Assembly (NCBI GenBank): GCA_002869695.1 | Contig: PKUD01000090.1 | Span: 1-64,000 of the forward strand | DNA: 64,000 nucleotides | From: Desulfuromonas sp. | GTDB lineage: Bacteria; Desulfobacterota; Desulfuromonadia; Desulfuromonadales; Geopsychrobacteraceae | Reading direction: 5' to 3' | Shown here: positions 8,225-14,726 of the stretch, piece after piece | Position numbering within the stretch: position 1 is the first letter of the stretch | Layout of the letters: each line of letters opens with the position of its first letter | Notes under the pieces: generated by a model | The model's database searches: none | Told to the model about the DNA's origin: nothing | Seen by the model: the letters and a program-made list of their open reading frames with translations, nothing else | Position numbers and translations under genes: made by a program

Positions 8225-9426
8225 TTTTCCACATAGGTCCTGATAAATTCCGGGCTCTTTTCATTGATCGCCGCATACCGTTCCCGGCTGAAGAAAGCGC
8301 CGTTACCGACAACCTGCCCTTCCTGGCTCCAGAACGAAGCCAGCGGCAGTCCGTCCCGTTCCAGAAAATAGATTCTGTCCTGCTCGTTTTCCAGCAGAAA
8401 CCGTCGCGCATTGCCGTGGCAACTGTCGCACATACCGCTGCCGCTCCGCACGGTATGCGGGAAGAACGCCTGCCAGCGCGCCGCGGTTAGTTGGTTTTCA
8501 GTTCCGTCGCCCTCTTCCCGCAGGTCGGAGTAGAAGACGATGAACTGAGGTCGGATCGGACTGACCTTGCCTTTGCTGTTGATACCGAGGGGCGGAGCAT
8601 CCTGTCTCTTCAGGTAACTGCTCTTCAGATACTCGTCATCGGCATCACCCTTGAGGCGAAAATATGTCCTTTTTTCACTCTCCCCCAAACGCAGGAAAAA
8701 GGTGCCGTACTCCTGTGGCGCCCAAGCGGAGTGACAGGCGTAGCACTCCAGCTTGTTCATATGGGCTTCAATGCGATGCTCGACCGGACGCGTTTCTGCC
8801 TGGTGACAATCGGTACAGTCTTTGGCCGCCTTACGTCCGGCGATCAGGCTCTGCATCGTGTGGCAGTCACGGCATTCCATCTGCAGTTCGGCGTGCAGGT
8901 CGGGCCGCATCTTCAGATACGGTTCCCCCTGATACAATGCCCCGCGCTGATAGCGATTGGCATCCTCGCGCGGTGCCATCCCCAAATATTCACGGCCGAC
9001 AAAGTAGTCCCGGTGACAACTCAGGCAGTCCTCCTGTCGGGCTCTCTCAATCTGGTGCCCGTCACCTCCATGGCAGTCGAGACAATCACTGACATGACAG
9101 GACTGGCAGTTCTTTTCAAAAAAATGAGGATCGACCTTATTGAAACTCTGGGCGACGAACTGTTTCTCATTGGTGCGGGTTGCCATCGACTGATCGAAGA
9201 TCGCTGCGTAGCCCTGGTGACAACCGACACACCCGGCGGCCCGGTTCATGGCCGAGGACGGTTGCTTCAGTTCATGCCCCTGCGCTTGGTGGCAGGCGGC
9301 ACAAGGCAACTGAGCATGGACCCCTGAAATGGAAATGCCGTCAGCCGTTCGGGATTGATTGTTGACGCCCCAGGCTGCGCTAGTGAGCAGCAGACAGAGG
9401 GCGGCCGAGACAAGTATCCAGCGCAC
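8179..9426 (-). CDS. nonaheme c-type cytochrome
   Basis: 415 residues with an N-terminal signal peptide (ILVSAALCLLLTSAAWG) and nine CxxCH motifs (CAACH, CVGCH, CQSCH, CLDCH, CLSCH, CRDCH, CTDCH, CYACH, CDSCH). The start is a GTG at 9426 behind AAGGAAC, inside the end of the preceding 12-heme gene. It is periplasmic. Its place between the 12-heme lipoprotein and the Rieske gene suggests it wires the membrane complex to further cytochromes. Gene order and heme numbers recall the Geobacter Cbc5 cluster, which also pairs b-type and multiheme subunits; that match is from memory and untested. Confidence 0.9.
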   Translation of the reverse strand: MRWILVSAALCLLLTSAAWGVNNQSRTADGISISGVHAQLPCAACHQAQGHELKQPSSAMNRAAGCVGCHQGYAAIFDQSMATRTNEKQFVAQSFNKVDPHFFEKNCQSCHVSDCLDCHGGDGHQIERARQEDCLSCHRDYFVGREYLGMAPREDANRYQRGALYQGEPYLKMRPDLHAELQMECRDCHTMQSLIAGRKAAKDCTDCHQAETRPVEHRIEAHMNKLECYACHSAWAPQEYGTFFLRLGESEKRTYFRLKGDADDEYLKSSYLKRQDAPPLGINSKGKVSPIRPQFIVFYSDLREEGDGTENQLTAARWQAFFPHTVRSGSGMCDSCHGNARRFLLENEQDRIYFLERDGLPLASFWSQEGQVVGNGAFFSRERYAAINEKSPEFIRTYVEKWKKLVESVEGSLKD

Positions 9427-11224
9427 GATAATCGAGTTCCTTCTGATAAATGGGATCCTTGGGATCCTCGTGACAGGCCAGGCAGAGATTGACGGCCAGA
9501 GCTTTCTTCACCTCACCGCCGTTGAGCGGGCGGGAGTTCTCGCGGGTGATCGCCGAATAGGCTCTGACCCGACCATAATCCATGGTCAGGTAGCCGTCGA
9601 GGGGTTTACCTTCAGACTTTTCACAGATCAGGGTCGCTTCGATACTGCTTCCTTCCAACGAGTGCTGACCGAACCCGAGAAATGCCGGATTACCGTGGCA
9701 TTCGCGACAGCCGATCGCCCTGGTGCCTGTATTGTGAGAATAGAAGGGGGCAAAACGTAACTGCTGGCGGCCCTTGAAGTTGGCAATGTATTCATCCCTC
9801 ACCTTTCGACCATTTCGATCCTTGACGGTGACGAAGGTCTGACAACCGGGGGTCACCGGCGAGATCATCCCCCGCTGGTTGAGAGCCAGCGGGAACGGAT
9901 AAAGCATCCGGTAATCCTCGGTCTCGCTGAAGCGACCGGGCGTTTCCCTCCCTTTGACGAAATCCATCCCCTGTTTCGATTGATCATACTCGGTGTGACA
10001 GCCATAACACTGGACCACGGTGCGGGAGTGGCAGGAATAGCACTCCATCCGCTCGTGACCGACGATACTGTGCTCCGGTGTGCCGGTGATCACTTTCGAT
10101 TCGTGCAGCTTGCCGCTACGCTTCCCCTGCAACCAAATCTTGCCGTTCTCATAGAACACATTGGAATACTTGCGCCCCTTGGCGGTCAGCACCATCTGCT
10201 CTCCCTGCTGCATCTGCCGCTGATAGTTGTTGGACTCGCGCAACGCCTCGTCATTCTCTCTTTCGATTGTTGCCGTCATCGGCCTTTTTGTAGCGCTGCC
10301 GTGGCAGTCCTGACAGCTGACTTCCGTCTGCAGGTACATGTTTTCGTAGGCATAGCCGTCGCCCATCACATCCCGCGAGGTATGGCAATCGATACAGTCC
10401 ATGCCCTTGGAAAAATGGATATCAGGAGCAATGCTGGTGGCATTGCGCGCGCCGCTGATCATCATCGGACCCGGCTCACCACCCTTGGTCGGCACCAGGG
10501 AATTGTTGCCGTCGTTCAGGCCCTGATAGGAGAGGGCAATCCGACCGCTGCGATTGTGACAGCGGAAACAGGCCATATTATCCGGCAGAGCGCGTAACTT
10601 GTGGTCAGCTGAGTGGGGCCACTTCCCATTCATGGTCGCGTCCCCGCCCTGGTAGGTTCCATTGTCGTTGTAGGGGAAGTGGCATGCCGCACACCCTGAT
10701 GCATGGCTGCCGGCCCAGGACTGATTCGATTCCTGGCCGATGTGGCAGAGCGAACAGAATTTACGGTAGAGCTCACCCGACAGGTTGTTCAGCGCCCTGA
10801 CATCCCTGAGCTGGAGAGGTTCTCCCGCGGCATCGTGGACCTCGCCGGCACTGGTCGCATAAAGACGGCCATCCTCGCCCTCCCAGGTCGCCTGGGTATT
10901 CTTGATCATACCGGTATTGGTGTACATCAGGTTGGACTTGACCCGGCCGAGATGGTAAGCGTGACACATCCCGCAGGTCTGCTCCCAGTGCTCCGGGGAC
11001 GCCGGGTTTTTCGGTCCGTACATGGTTTTATGTGATCGATCCTTGTTCTCGGTCCCGGGGTCCCCACCGTGACAGCTGACACAGTCAGCGTGCGTGTCCG
11101 ATGCCCGCTCCAGCCCCTGATGACAGGATTCACAGGTCGACCGGACTGGCGTCTCGGCACACCCTCCAAACAGCAGGGCGCTGCCAAACACACATATGAA
11201 AAATATCAGACCAACCTTCATCAC
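9380..11224 (-). CDS. dodecaheme c-type cytochrome lipoprotein (OmcQ-like)
   Basis: 614 residues beginning with a lipoprotein signal (MMKVGLIFF...ALLFGGC, acylated Cys near residue 22) and carrying twelve CxxCH sites (CESCH, CVSCH, CGMCH, CSLCH, CAACH, CFRCH, CIDCH, CQDCH, CYSCH, CYGCH, CRECH, CLACH). A lipid anchor suits an outer-membrane location. It would act as a large electron store or bridge between the bc-like complex and the cell surface. It precedes the 9-heme gene with a 47-bp overlap. Twelve hemes and the neighbourhood resemble OmcQ of Geobacter, but sequence identity was not tested. Confidence 0.9.
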   Translation of the reverse strand: MMKVGLIFFICVFGSALLFGGCAETPVRSTCESCHQGLERASDTHADCVSCHGGDPGTENKDRSHKTMYGPKNPASPEHWEQTCGMCHAYHLGRVKSNLMYTNTGMIKNTQATWEGEDGRLYATSAGEVHDAAGEPLQLRDVRALNNLSGELYRKFCSLCHIGQESNQSWAGSHASGCAACHFPYNDNGTYQGGDATMNGKWPHSADHKLRALPDNMACFRCHNRSGRIALSYQGLNDGNNSLVPTKGGEPGPMMISGARNATSIAPDIHFSKGMDCIDCHTSRDVMGDGYAYENMYLQTEVSCQDCHGSATKRPMTATIERENDEALRESNNYQRQMQQGEQMVLTAKGRKYSNVFYENGKIWLQGKRSGKLHESKVITGTPEHSIVGHERMECYSCHSRTVVQCYGCHTEYDQSKQGMDFVKGRETPGRFSETEDYRMLYPFPLALNQRGMISPVTPGCQTFVTVKDRNGRKVRDEYIANFKGRQQLRFAPFYSHNTGTRAIGCRECHGNPAFLGFGQHSLEGSSIEATLICEKSEGKPLDGYLTMDYGRVRAYSAITRENSRPLNGGEVKKALAVNLCLACHEDPKDPIYQKELDYRALDTCLGRPLSAAH

Positions 11225-11278
11225 AAGTCCATACGAACAGCAAAAGACCAGAGCGCCGGGAAAGTGTTGATGCCATTA

Positions 11279-11416
11279 TCAGGCTGTTTTTATCTTTTCA
11301 ATCGCCTCAAGCAGAAAATGAGCCGACTTCACGAGATGCTCCTGATTCGACTTTTTCAGGATATCGTGCCCTTTTCTCATCAATTTCACGGCTTGAAGAT
11401 TTTTATTTTTATGCAT
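11279..11416 (-). CDS. small helical protein, hypothetical
   Basis: A 45-codon frame (MHKNKNLQAVKLMRKGHD..., ending AIEKIKTA) between the small zinc-ribbon-like gene and the 12-heme cytochrome gene. GGTGG lies about nine bases before the ATG; a GTG 15 bases upstream is an alternative. The sequence is Lys-rich and fully helical in character, soluble, with no signal peptide. Codon use looks genuine and it fills an otherwise empty gap in the operon. Function unknown; it may be a cytoplasmic regulator or assembly factor of the complex. Confidence 0.5.
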   Translation of the reverse strand: MHKNKNLQAVKLMRKGHDILKKSNQEHLVKSAHFLLEAIEKIKTA

Positions 11417-11442
11417 CACTTTGTCCACCACTAAATTGACGA

Positions 11443-11706
11443 TTACGTCCAGGTTTCATCGCAGCTGAAACAGTGATATGTCACGTCCGCTCTTTTTTCG
11501 GTGGCTAGACTTTCACAGGTCGGACAGAGATAACTCAATAGTCTCGGATTTTCAGCCAGTTCAAACGCCGCGGCCAGCTTGTCTACCCCCGCCACAAGCC
11601 CGATGCTCCTCTCTCCCCGCTCATGGAGCTGCTTAAAAAGAATTTCCCTGGCTTCAGCCAAATAAGCAAACGCCCGGTTCAATTCTTCTGCTGACAAATC
11701 ATTCAT
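11443..11706 (-). CDS. small zinc-ribbon-like protein
   Basis: 87 residues from the ATG at 11706, which has GAGG six to eight bases upstream; a TTG 21 bases further up has no such site. The N-terminal two thirds are helical (LSAEELNRAFAYLAEAREILF), and the C-terminus has two Cys pairs, CPTC and CFSC, spaced as in a zinc ribbon. It is the first gene after the terminator of the porin/rhodanese operon, so it probably opens the 12-heme/Rieske operon. A metal- or redox-sensing role is conceivable; the family is not recognised. Confidence 0.65.
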   Translation of the reverse strand: MNDLSAEELNRAFAYLAEAREILFKQLHERGERSIGLVAGVDKLAAAFELAENPRLLSYLCPTCESLATEKRADVTYHCFSCDETWT

Positions 11707-11737
11707 ATCGACCTCGCCATTGATCAAAAGACGCCTT

Positions 11738-11777
11738 AAAAAAAACGGTTGATGGGCCCCAACTTGCCCACCAACCG
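11738..11777 (-). terminator. intrinsic terminator after the pentaheme cytochrome gene
   Basis: On the minus strand CGGTTG-TGGGC pairs with GCCCA-CAACCG (11746-11777), followed by eight T. A second small hairpin, CATCAGG/CCTGATG, lies between it and the stop codon at 11813. It separates the rhodanese-porin-cytochrome operon from the bc-like operon. Confidence 0.85.
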
Positions 11778-11812
11778 CAGATCATCAGGGGGCACCTGAT
11801 GTATTTAACCTT

Positions 11813-12067
11813 TTAGTCAATTGTGACGACTTTATCAACATCCTGCCAGATAAAGGGGGTCGTTCTCTTGTTGCAGAAAGGCAGATACCAGAGTTTCACA
11901 TTGATGTTGAGCTTTTTTTCCAGAATCTCACGCTCGGTAACACGACCATTGCCGTTGATGGTATCTTCGGTGGGGAAGAAAATGTCAAAGCGCTCTTCCA
12001 CCGTTTTGTGCGGCGGCAAGCCGCCGTCTTCGATAATTCCACTCTTTTCATAAGGCCCACGGCCCAT
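11813..12067 (-). pseudogene. in-frame C-terminal extension of the pentaheme cytochrome beyond an amber codon
   Basis: 84 codons in the same frame as the cytochrome gene, starting with an ATG immediately after the TAG (12070-12068). The sequence is protein-like (MGRGPYEKSGIIED, KLWYLPF, ending DKVVTID) and looks like the rest of a beta-sandwich C-terminal domain. Options: the amber codon is a nonsense mutation, so this part is lost; ribosomes re-initiate at the ATG, since GGGGGGA lies a few bases upstream; or the amber is decoded. TAG is used as an ordinary stop in neighbouring genes (for example those ending at 5961, 8179 and 13242), which argues against general amber decoding. Confidence 0.55.
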
Positions 12068-13159
12068 CTAGTCCCCCCGGGCAAACTGCTGCGGGGTCGG
12101 CATGTAGATCTTTTCTTCGTTGTAGACTTCTTCGCCATCATCAGTGGTGGCGCTGACCGACAGAACCAGTCGGTTGGGAGTCGGTCAGCCATCCGGTATC
12201 GAGTGACCCGATTTATTGGTCATCGACACCTTAACAACGGCTTTAGGCGTGTAGAGACTGCCGTCCCGCCAGTTGGACCCGAACGCCTCGACGTCGAAAG
12301 CTACAGCCGCCTGGGCCATCCCTTCATCCCGGTAGCTGAGGATATTATGCCCAAGGCCGCTCTTTTCCATGTGGCATTCCTGGCAGGTTTCCTGGCCGCC
12401 TTCGGCCTTGTAGGCCCACAGGTAGCTGCCGTAGGCGGTGGCACACTGGGTCGGATTGTCCAGCTCCAGGTTGGGGCCGAGACCGTGGCACTGGCCGCAG
12501 AGGATCGAAGCGCTCATGATCGGACTTTCCTTCATGACCGGAAAATCATCCGCCGGGTGCTCACCGTCCATGGAGCCGTAAACCACGCCGTCCTGGGGGT
12601 AGCCGTCGGTCCATTTGTGGGTGATAGCATTGCGGTTGTGGCAGATCAGGCAGTTGATATTGAGGCTCAGAAGTTTCTCTTCCTCCAGCGCGCGGGTTTC
12701 CGCATCACCGCCGCGGACCGCGTCGTACCAGCTGTTGATACTGGTGACAATCTCTTTAGCGACATCGTCGGTGGCGTCAGCCAGCTGCGGCAGGTGGCAC
12801 TTGGTGCAGCCCTGCAGATGTTCAACGGTCACATCATCGGGAGATTCCACCCCCGAGAAGGCCCAGGACATCATGCCGTTCTTGATCGCTGTCTTGAAGG
12901 TTGCAGCAGTCCGGCCAGTGCCGAACAGAGGTTTGGAGTGAGGGGAGTTGGCCCACTCGTCATGAGTGTCTTCGTGACACTCGATACAGGAACTGGAATC
13001 GTACATGGCGACCAGCTCGGCGATCGTTGTTGCCTTGCCTCGCTTGGCGGAGATCTGGCCATCCTTGCCGACACCTGCGGCACTTGCGCTGGTCGCAGCC
13101 AGCAACACCGCCGCCATGAGGTACAGGGCTTTCGCCCAGGTGAACTTCAATTTATTCAT
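12068..13159 (-). CDS. pentaheme c-type cytochrome, selenoprotein (in-frame UGA)
   Basis: The conventional frame stops at TGA (12187-12185) after GHSIPDG. Reading it as selenocysteine (residue 325) gives PTPNRLVLSVSATT and a further 38 codons before a TAG at 12070. A signal peptide (residues 1-28) and five heme sites are present: CIECH 58, CTKCH 118, CLICH 170, CGQCH 221, CQECH 259. The 3' part lies in a beta-rich domain where related cytochromes, from memory, have Cys in the GHxxPDGCP motif. A SECIS-like hairpin follows the UGA. The gene is last in the operon with the four-domain rhodanese lipoprotein and porin, the position of the five-heme ext-type cytochromes. Selenocysteine near a heme network could contact a substrate or a cluster partner. 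Confidence 0.8.
12156..12174 (-). promoter_or_regulatory. putative bacterial SECIS hairpin of the pentaheme cytochrome gene
   Basis: A perfect six-pair stem ACCGAC/GTCGGT begins 11 nt after the UGA and encloses the loop UGGUUCU, with G at loop positions 2-3, close to the known bacterial SECIS pattern. A competing longer stem (CTGACCGAC with GTCGGTCAG) would include the UGA itself. Confidence 0.6.
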
Positions 13160-13192
13160 ACTCTCAATCCTTAAGTTCTGATTTCATTCAAT

Positions 13193-13232
13193 CGCTGCCG
13201 GCACCCCGCTGACTGGAGGGGTTCCGGCAGCG
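13193..13232 (-). promoter_or_regulatory. long hairpin between the small-protein and cytochrome genes
   Basis: Arms CGCTGCCGG plus ACCCC pair with GGGGT plus CCGGCAGCG across one mismatch, giving a stem of about 15 bp with no T tract. It lies inside the operon, 34-73 bp upstream of the pentaheme start, and more likely acts as an RNA-processing or stability element setting unequal expression than as a terminator. Confidence 0.5.
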
Positions 13233-13241
13233 CTTTATCAA

Positions 13242-13481
13242 CTAGCAGCCTTGCAGCATGTCGTTCCCTGCAGCCGGTGCAGCGTCCTTCTTCTTGGCCT
13301 TCTTTTTCACTTCCAGCTCAACCTTATCTCCGACTGAAAGCTTATCGGCCTTTCCTTCCTTCAGCTCAATCGTGACTTTGTTGCCGTCAATGTCGGTCAC
13401 TTTACCCTTCATCTCGGCGGCAAAAGCGACGCCGGTCGAGACCAGAGCAACAGCAACCGTCAGTACCAATAGTTTTTTCAT
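13242..13481 (-). CDS. small secreted Lys-rich protein with C-terminal Cys
   Basis: 79 residues: a signal peptide (MKKLLVLTVAVALVSTGVAFA), then a compact beta-type domain of about 35 residues (MKGKVTDIDGNKVTIELKEG...LSVGDKVELEV), a basic stretch KKKAKKKDAAPA and the tail NDMLQGC. The single Cys is the last residue. A KOW/OB-like small barrel is a fair guess at the fold. The rhodanese of the same operon also ends in Gly-Cys, so a carrier role for a sulfur or selenium group at an exposed C-terminal Cys is possible but speculative. AAGG-type ribosome binding site; about 50 bp from the porin gene. Confidence 0.8.
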   Translation of the reverse strand: MKKLLVLTVAVALVSTGVAFAAEMKGKVTDIDGNKVTIELKEGKADKLSVGDKVELEVKKKAKKKDAAPAAGNDMLQGC

Positions 13482-13535
13482 TGTCTTTTCCTTTTTTAAG
13501 TAAGTTCAGTTCACACGTCTTCTGTTTCCGCTCGA

Positions 13536-14657
13536 TTAAAAAACGACCTGCATTTGAGCGATGACCTTCGAGAAGTCCTCTGTGTCGACGTCCTCCTTGT
13601 CGTAATCGGTATCGCTGTATTCGACGGTCAGTTTGAGATTCTGCCCGTTGATATAGTAGTTGAAACCTGCTGCCATGAAATCCAACTCCTGAGCAGCAAT
13701 CCCGTTCAACTCCGCAAAGGACCAGTTCTCGGAACGGACAAACAGCTGCAGCGGCAGATCCGCCAGAAGGTAGCCAACTTTGGCATAAGATCCATTCTTC
13801 TCGCCATTGATCCCGGAGGTGTCGACAGCCCCCTGCTGGTAAGCGTCGTCCATGTCGTAATCGACATAGGCAGCCGACGCCGTGAAGGTGCCGAGCTCCT
13901 CAGTTGGATACTCGACGAAGATATCAGCGGTCCAGGCATTGAGATCGACGGTATCAGTCCCGGCGAGGGCGACATCCTGCTCCATCTGGTATGCGGCGCC
14001 CAGAGTGACGATCTTTTTCTGTCCCATGTAGGTCCCCCGGTAACCGTACCCTTTTTCCGGATCGAGCAGGGTCAGGTGCGCACGGACACTGTAGCGAACG
14101 TTTGACTCCAGGTCGGCGGCTCCGGTACGACCGTTCATGACATCGGCCCGCAGCTGGAACTTGTTGTCAAACATGTTGCCCCAGACCGCAACACCCTTGT
14201 CGCGAGTGGAAACGAACGGGGAACGGATGAACAGAGAGCGGTCGAGGGTCAGCGGCTTTTCGCATGCCTCAAGGTTTTCACGGGTAAAGCTGTACTTGAA
14301 CTTACCAACCCAGATATTGAGATCCTTGTTCGGCTTGAAACGCAGGACCGCATCGAGCATCTGGAACCTTGAAGCATCGCTGTCGGTGCTTTCGTTGTAC
14401 TCGGTCTGCACATAGAGCCCGAAGTTGGGGCCATAAGCTCCCATCAGGGCCAGACGGTTGCGACGGAAGTTGAACTCCTGAGTTTTCTCCTCGGTGTCAT
14501 CAACGGTCAGCTGGAATTGACCTTTGTAATCGAGCTTGAGCATGCCCTGCTCTTCAGGTCCGAATTTCCAGGTCGGGCCGGCAAAAGCACTGCCTGCCAG
14601 CAGGGTAAGGGTCAACAGAAGACCCACGAAGATACTTTTTTTATTGCCAATCAGCAT
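13536..14657 (-). CDS. outer-membrane beta-barrel porin (ExtI-like)
   Basis: 373 residues from the ATG at 14657 (AAGGAG nine bases upstream), with a signal peptide ending near GSAFAGPTW. The rest alternates short beta strands and charged turns and ends in VVF, the C-terminal Phe typical of outer-membrane barrels. Phosphate-selective porin O/P-like features are visible (FNFRRNRLALMGAYG; DAVLRFKPNKDLNIWVGKFK). In Geobacter, ExtI is a porin encoded beside the rhodanese-like lipoprotein ExtH and pentaheme cytochromes, and has been linked to selenite and tellurite handling. The same gene set here makes an ExtI-like role likely. Homology is inferred from context and architecture. Confidence 0.8.
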   Translation of the reverse strand: MLIGNKKSIFVGLLLTLTLLAGSAFAGPTWKFGPEEQGMLKLDYKGQFQLTVDDTEEKTQEFNFRRNRLALMGAYGPNFGLYVQTEYNESTDSDASRFQMLDAVLRFKPNKDLNIWVGKFKYSFTRENLEACEKPLTLDRSLFIRSPFVSTRDKGVAVWGNMFDNKFQLRADVMNGRTGAADLESNVRYSVRAHLTLLDPEKGYGYRGTYMGQKKIVTLGAAYQMEQDVALAGTDTVDLNAWTADIFVEYPTEELGTFTASAAYVDYDMDDAYQQGAVDTSGINGEKNGSYAKVGYLLADLPLQLFVRSENWSFAELNGIAAQELDFMAAGFNYYINGQNLKLTVEYSDTDYDKEDVDTEDFSKVIAQMQVVF

Positions 14658-14726
14658 AGATTGAACTCCTTTATTCAGGTCAGGCTCTCCCGTCAAGCAG
14701 ACGGGAGAGCGATCATTCTCAAGACA

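Noticed and set aside
12068-12070. Pyrrolysine as the first explanation of the in-frame TAG
   Set aside because: Several nearby genes end in TAG, no Pyl-type methyltransferase or pyl gene is in the window; nonsense mutation or re-initiation is simpler. Kept only as an option.
12008-13174. 388-codon plus-strand frame across the pentaheme cytochrome
   Set aside because: Shadow of a gene with five CxxCH motifs and a signal peptide; no ribosome site or recognisable fold.
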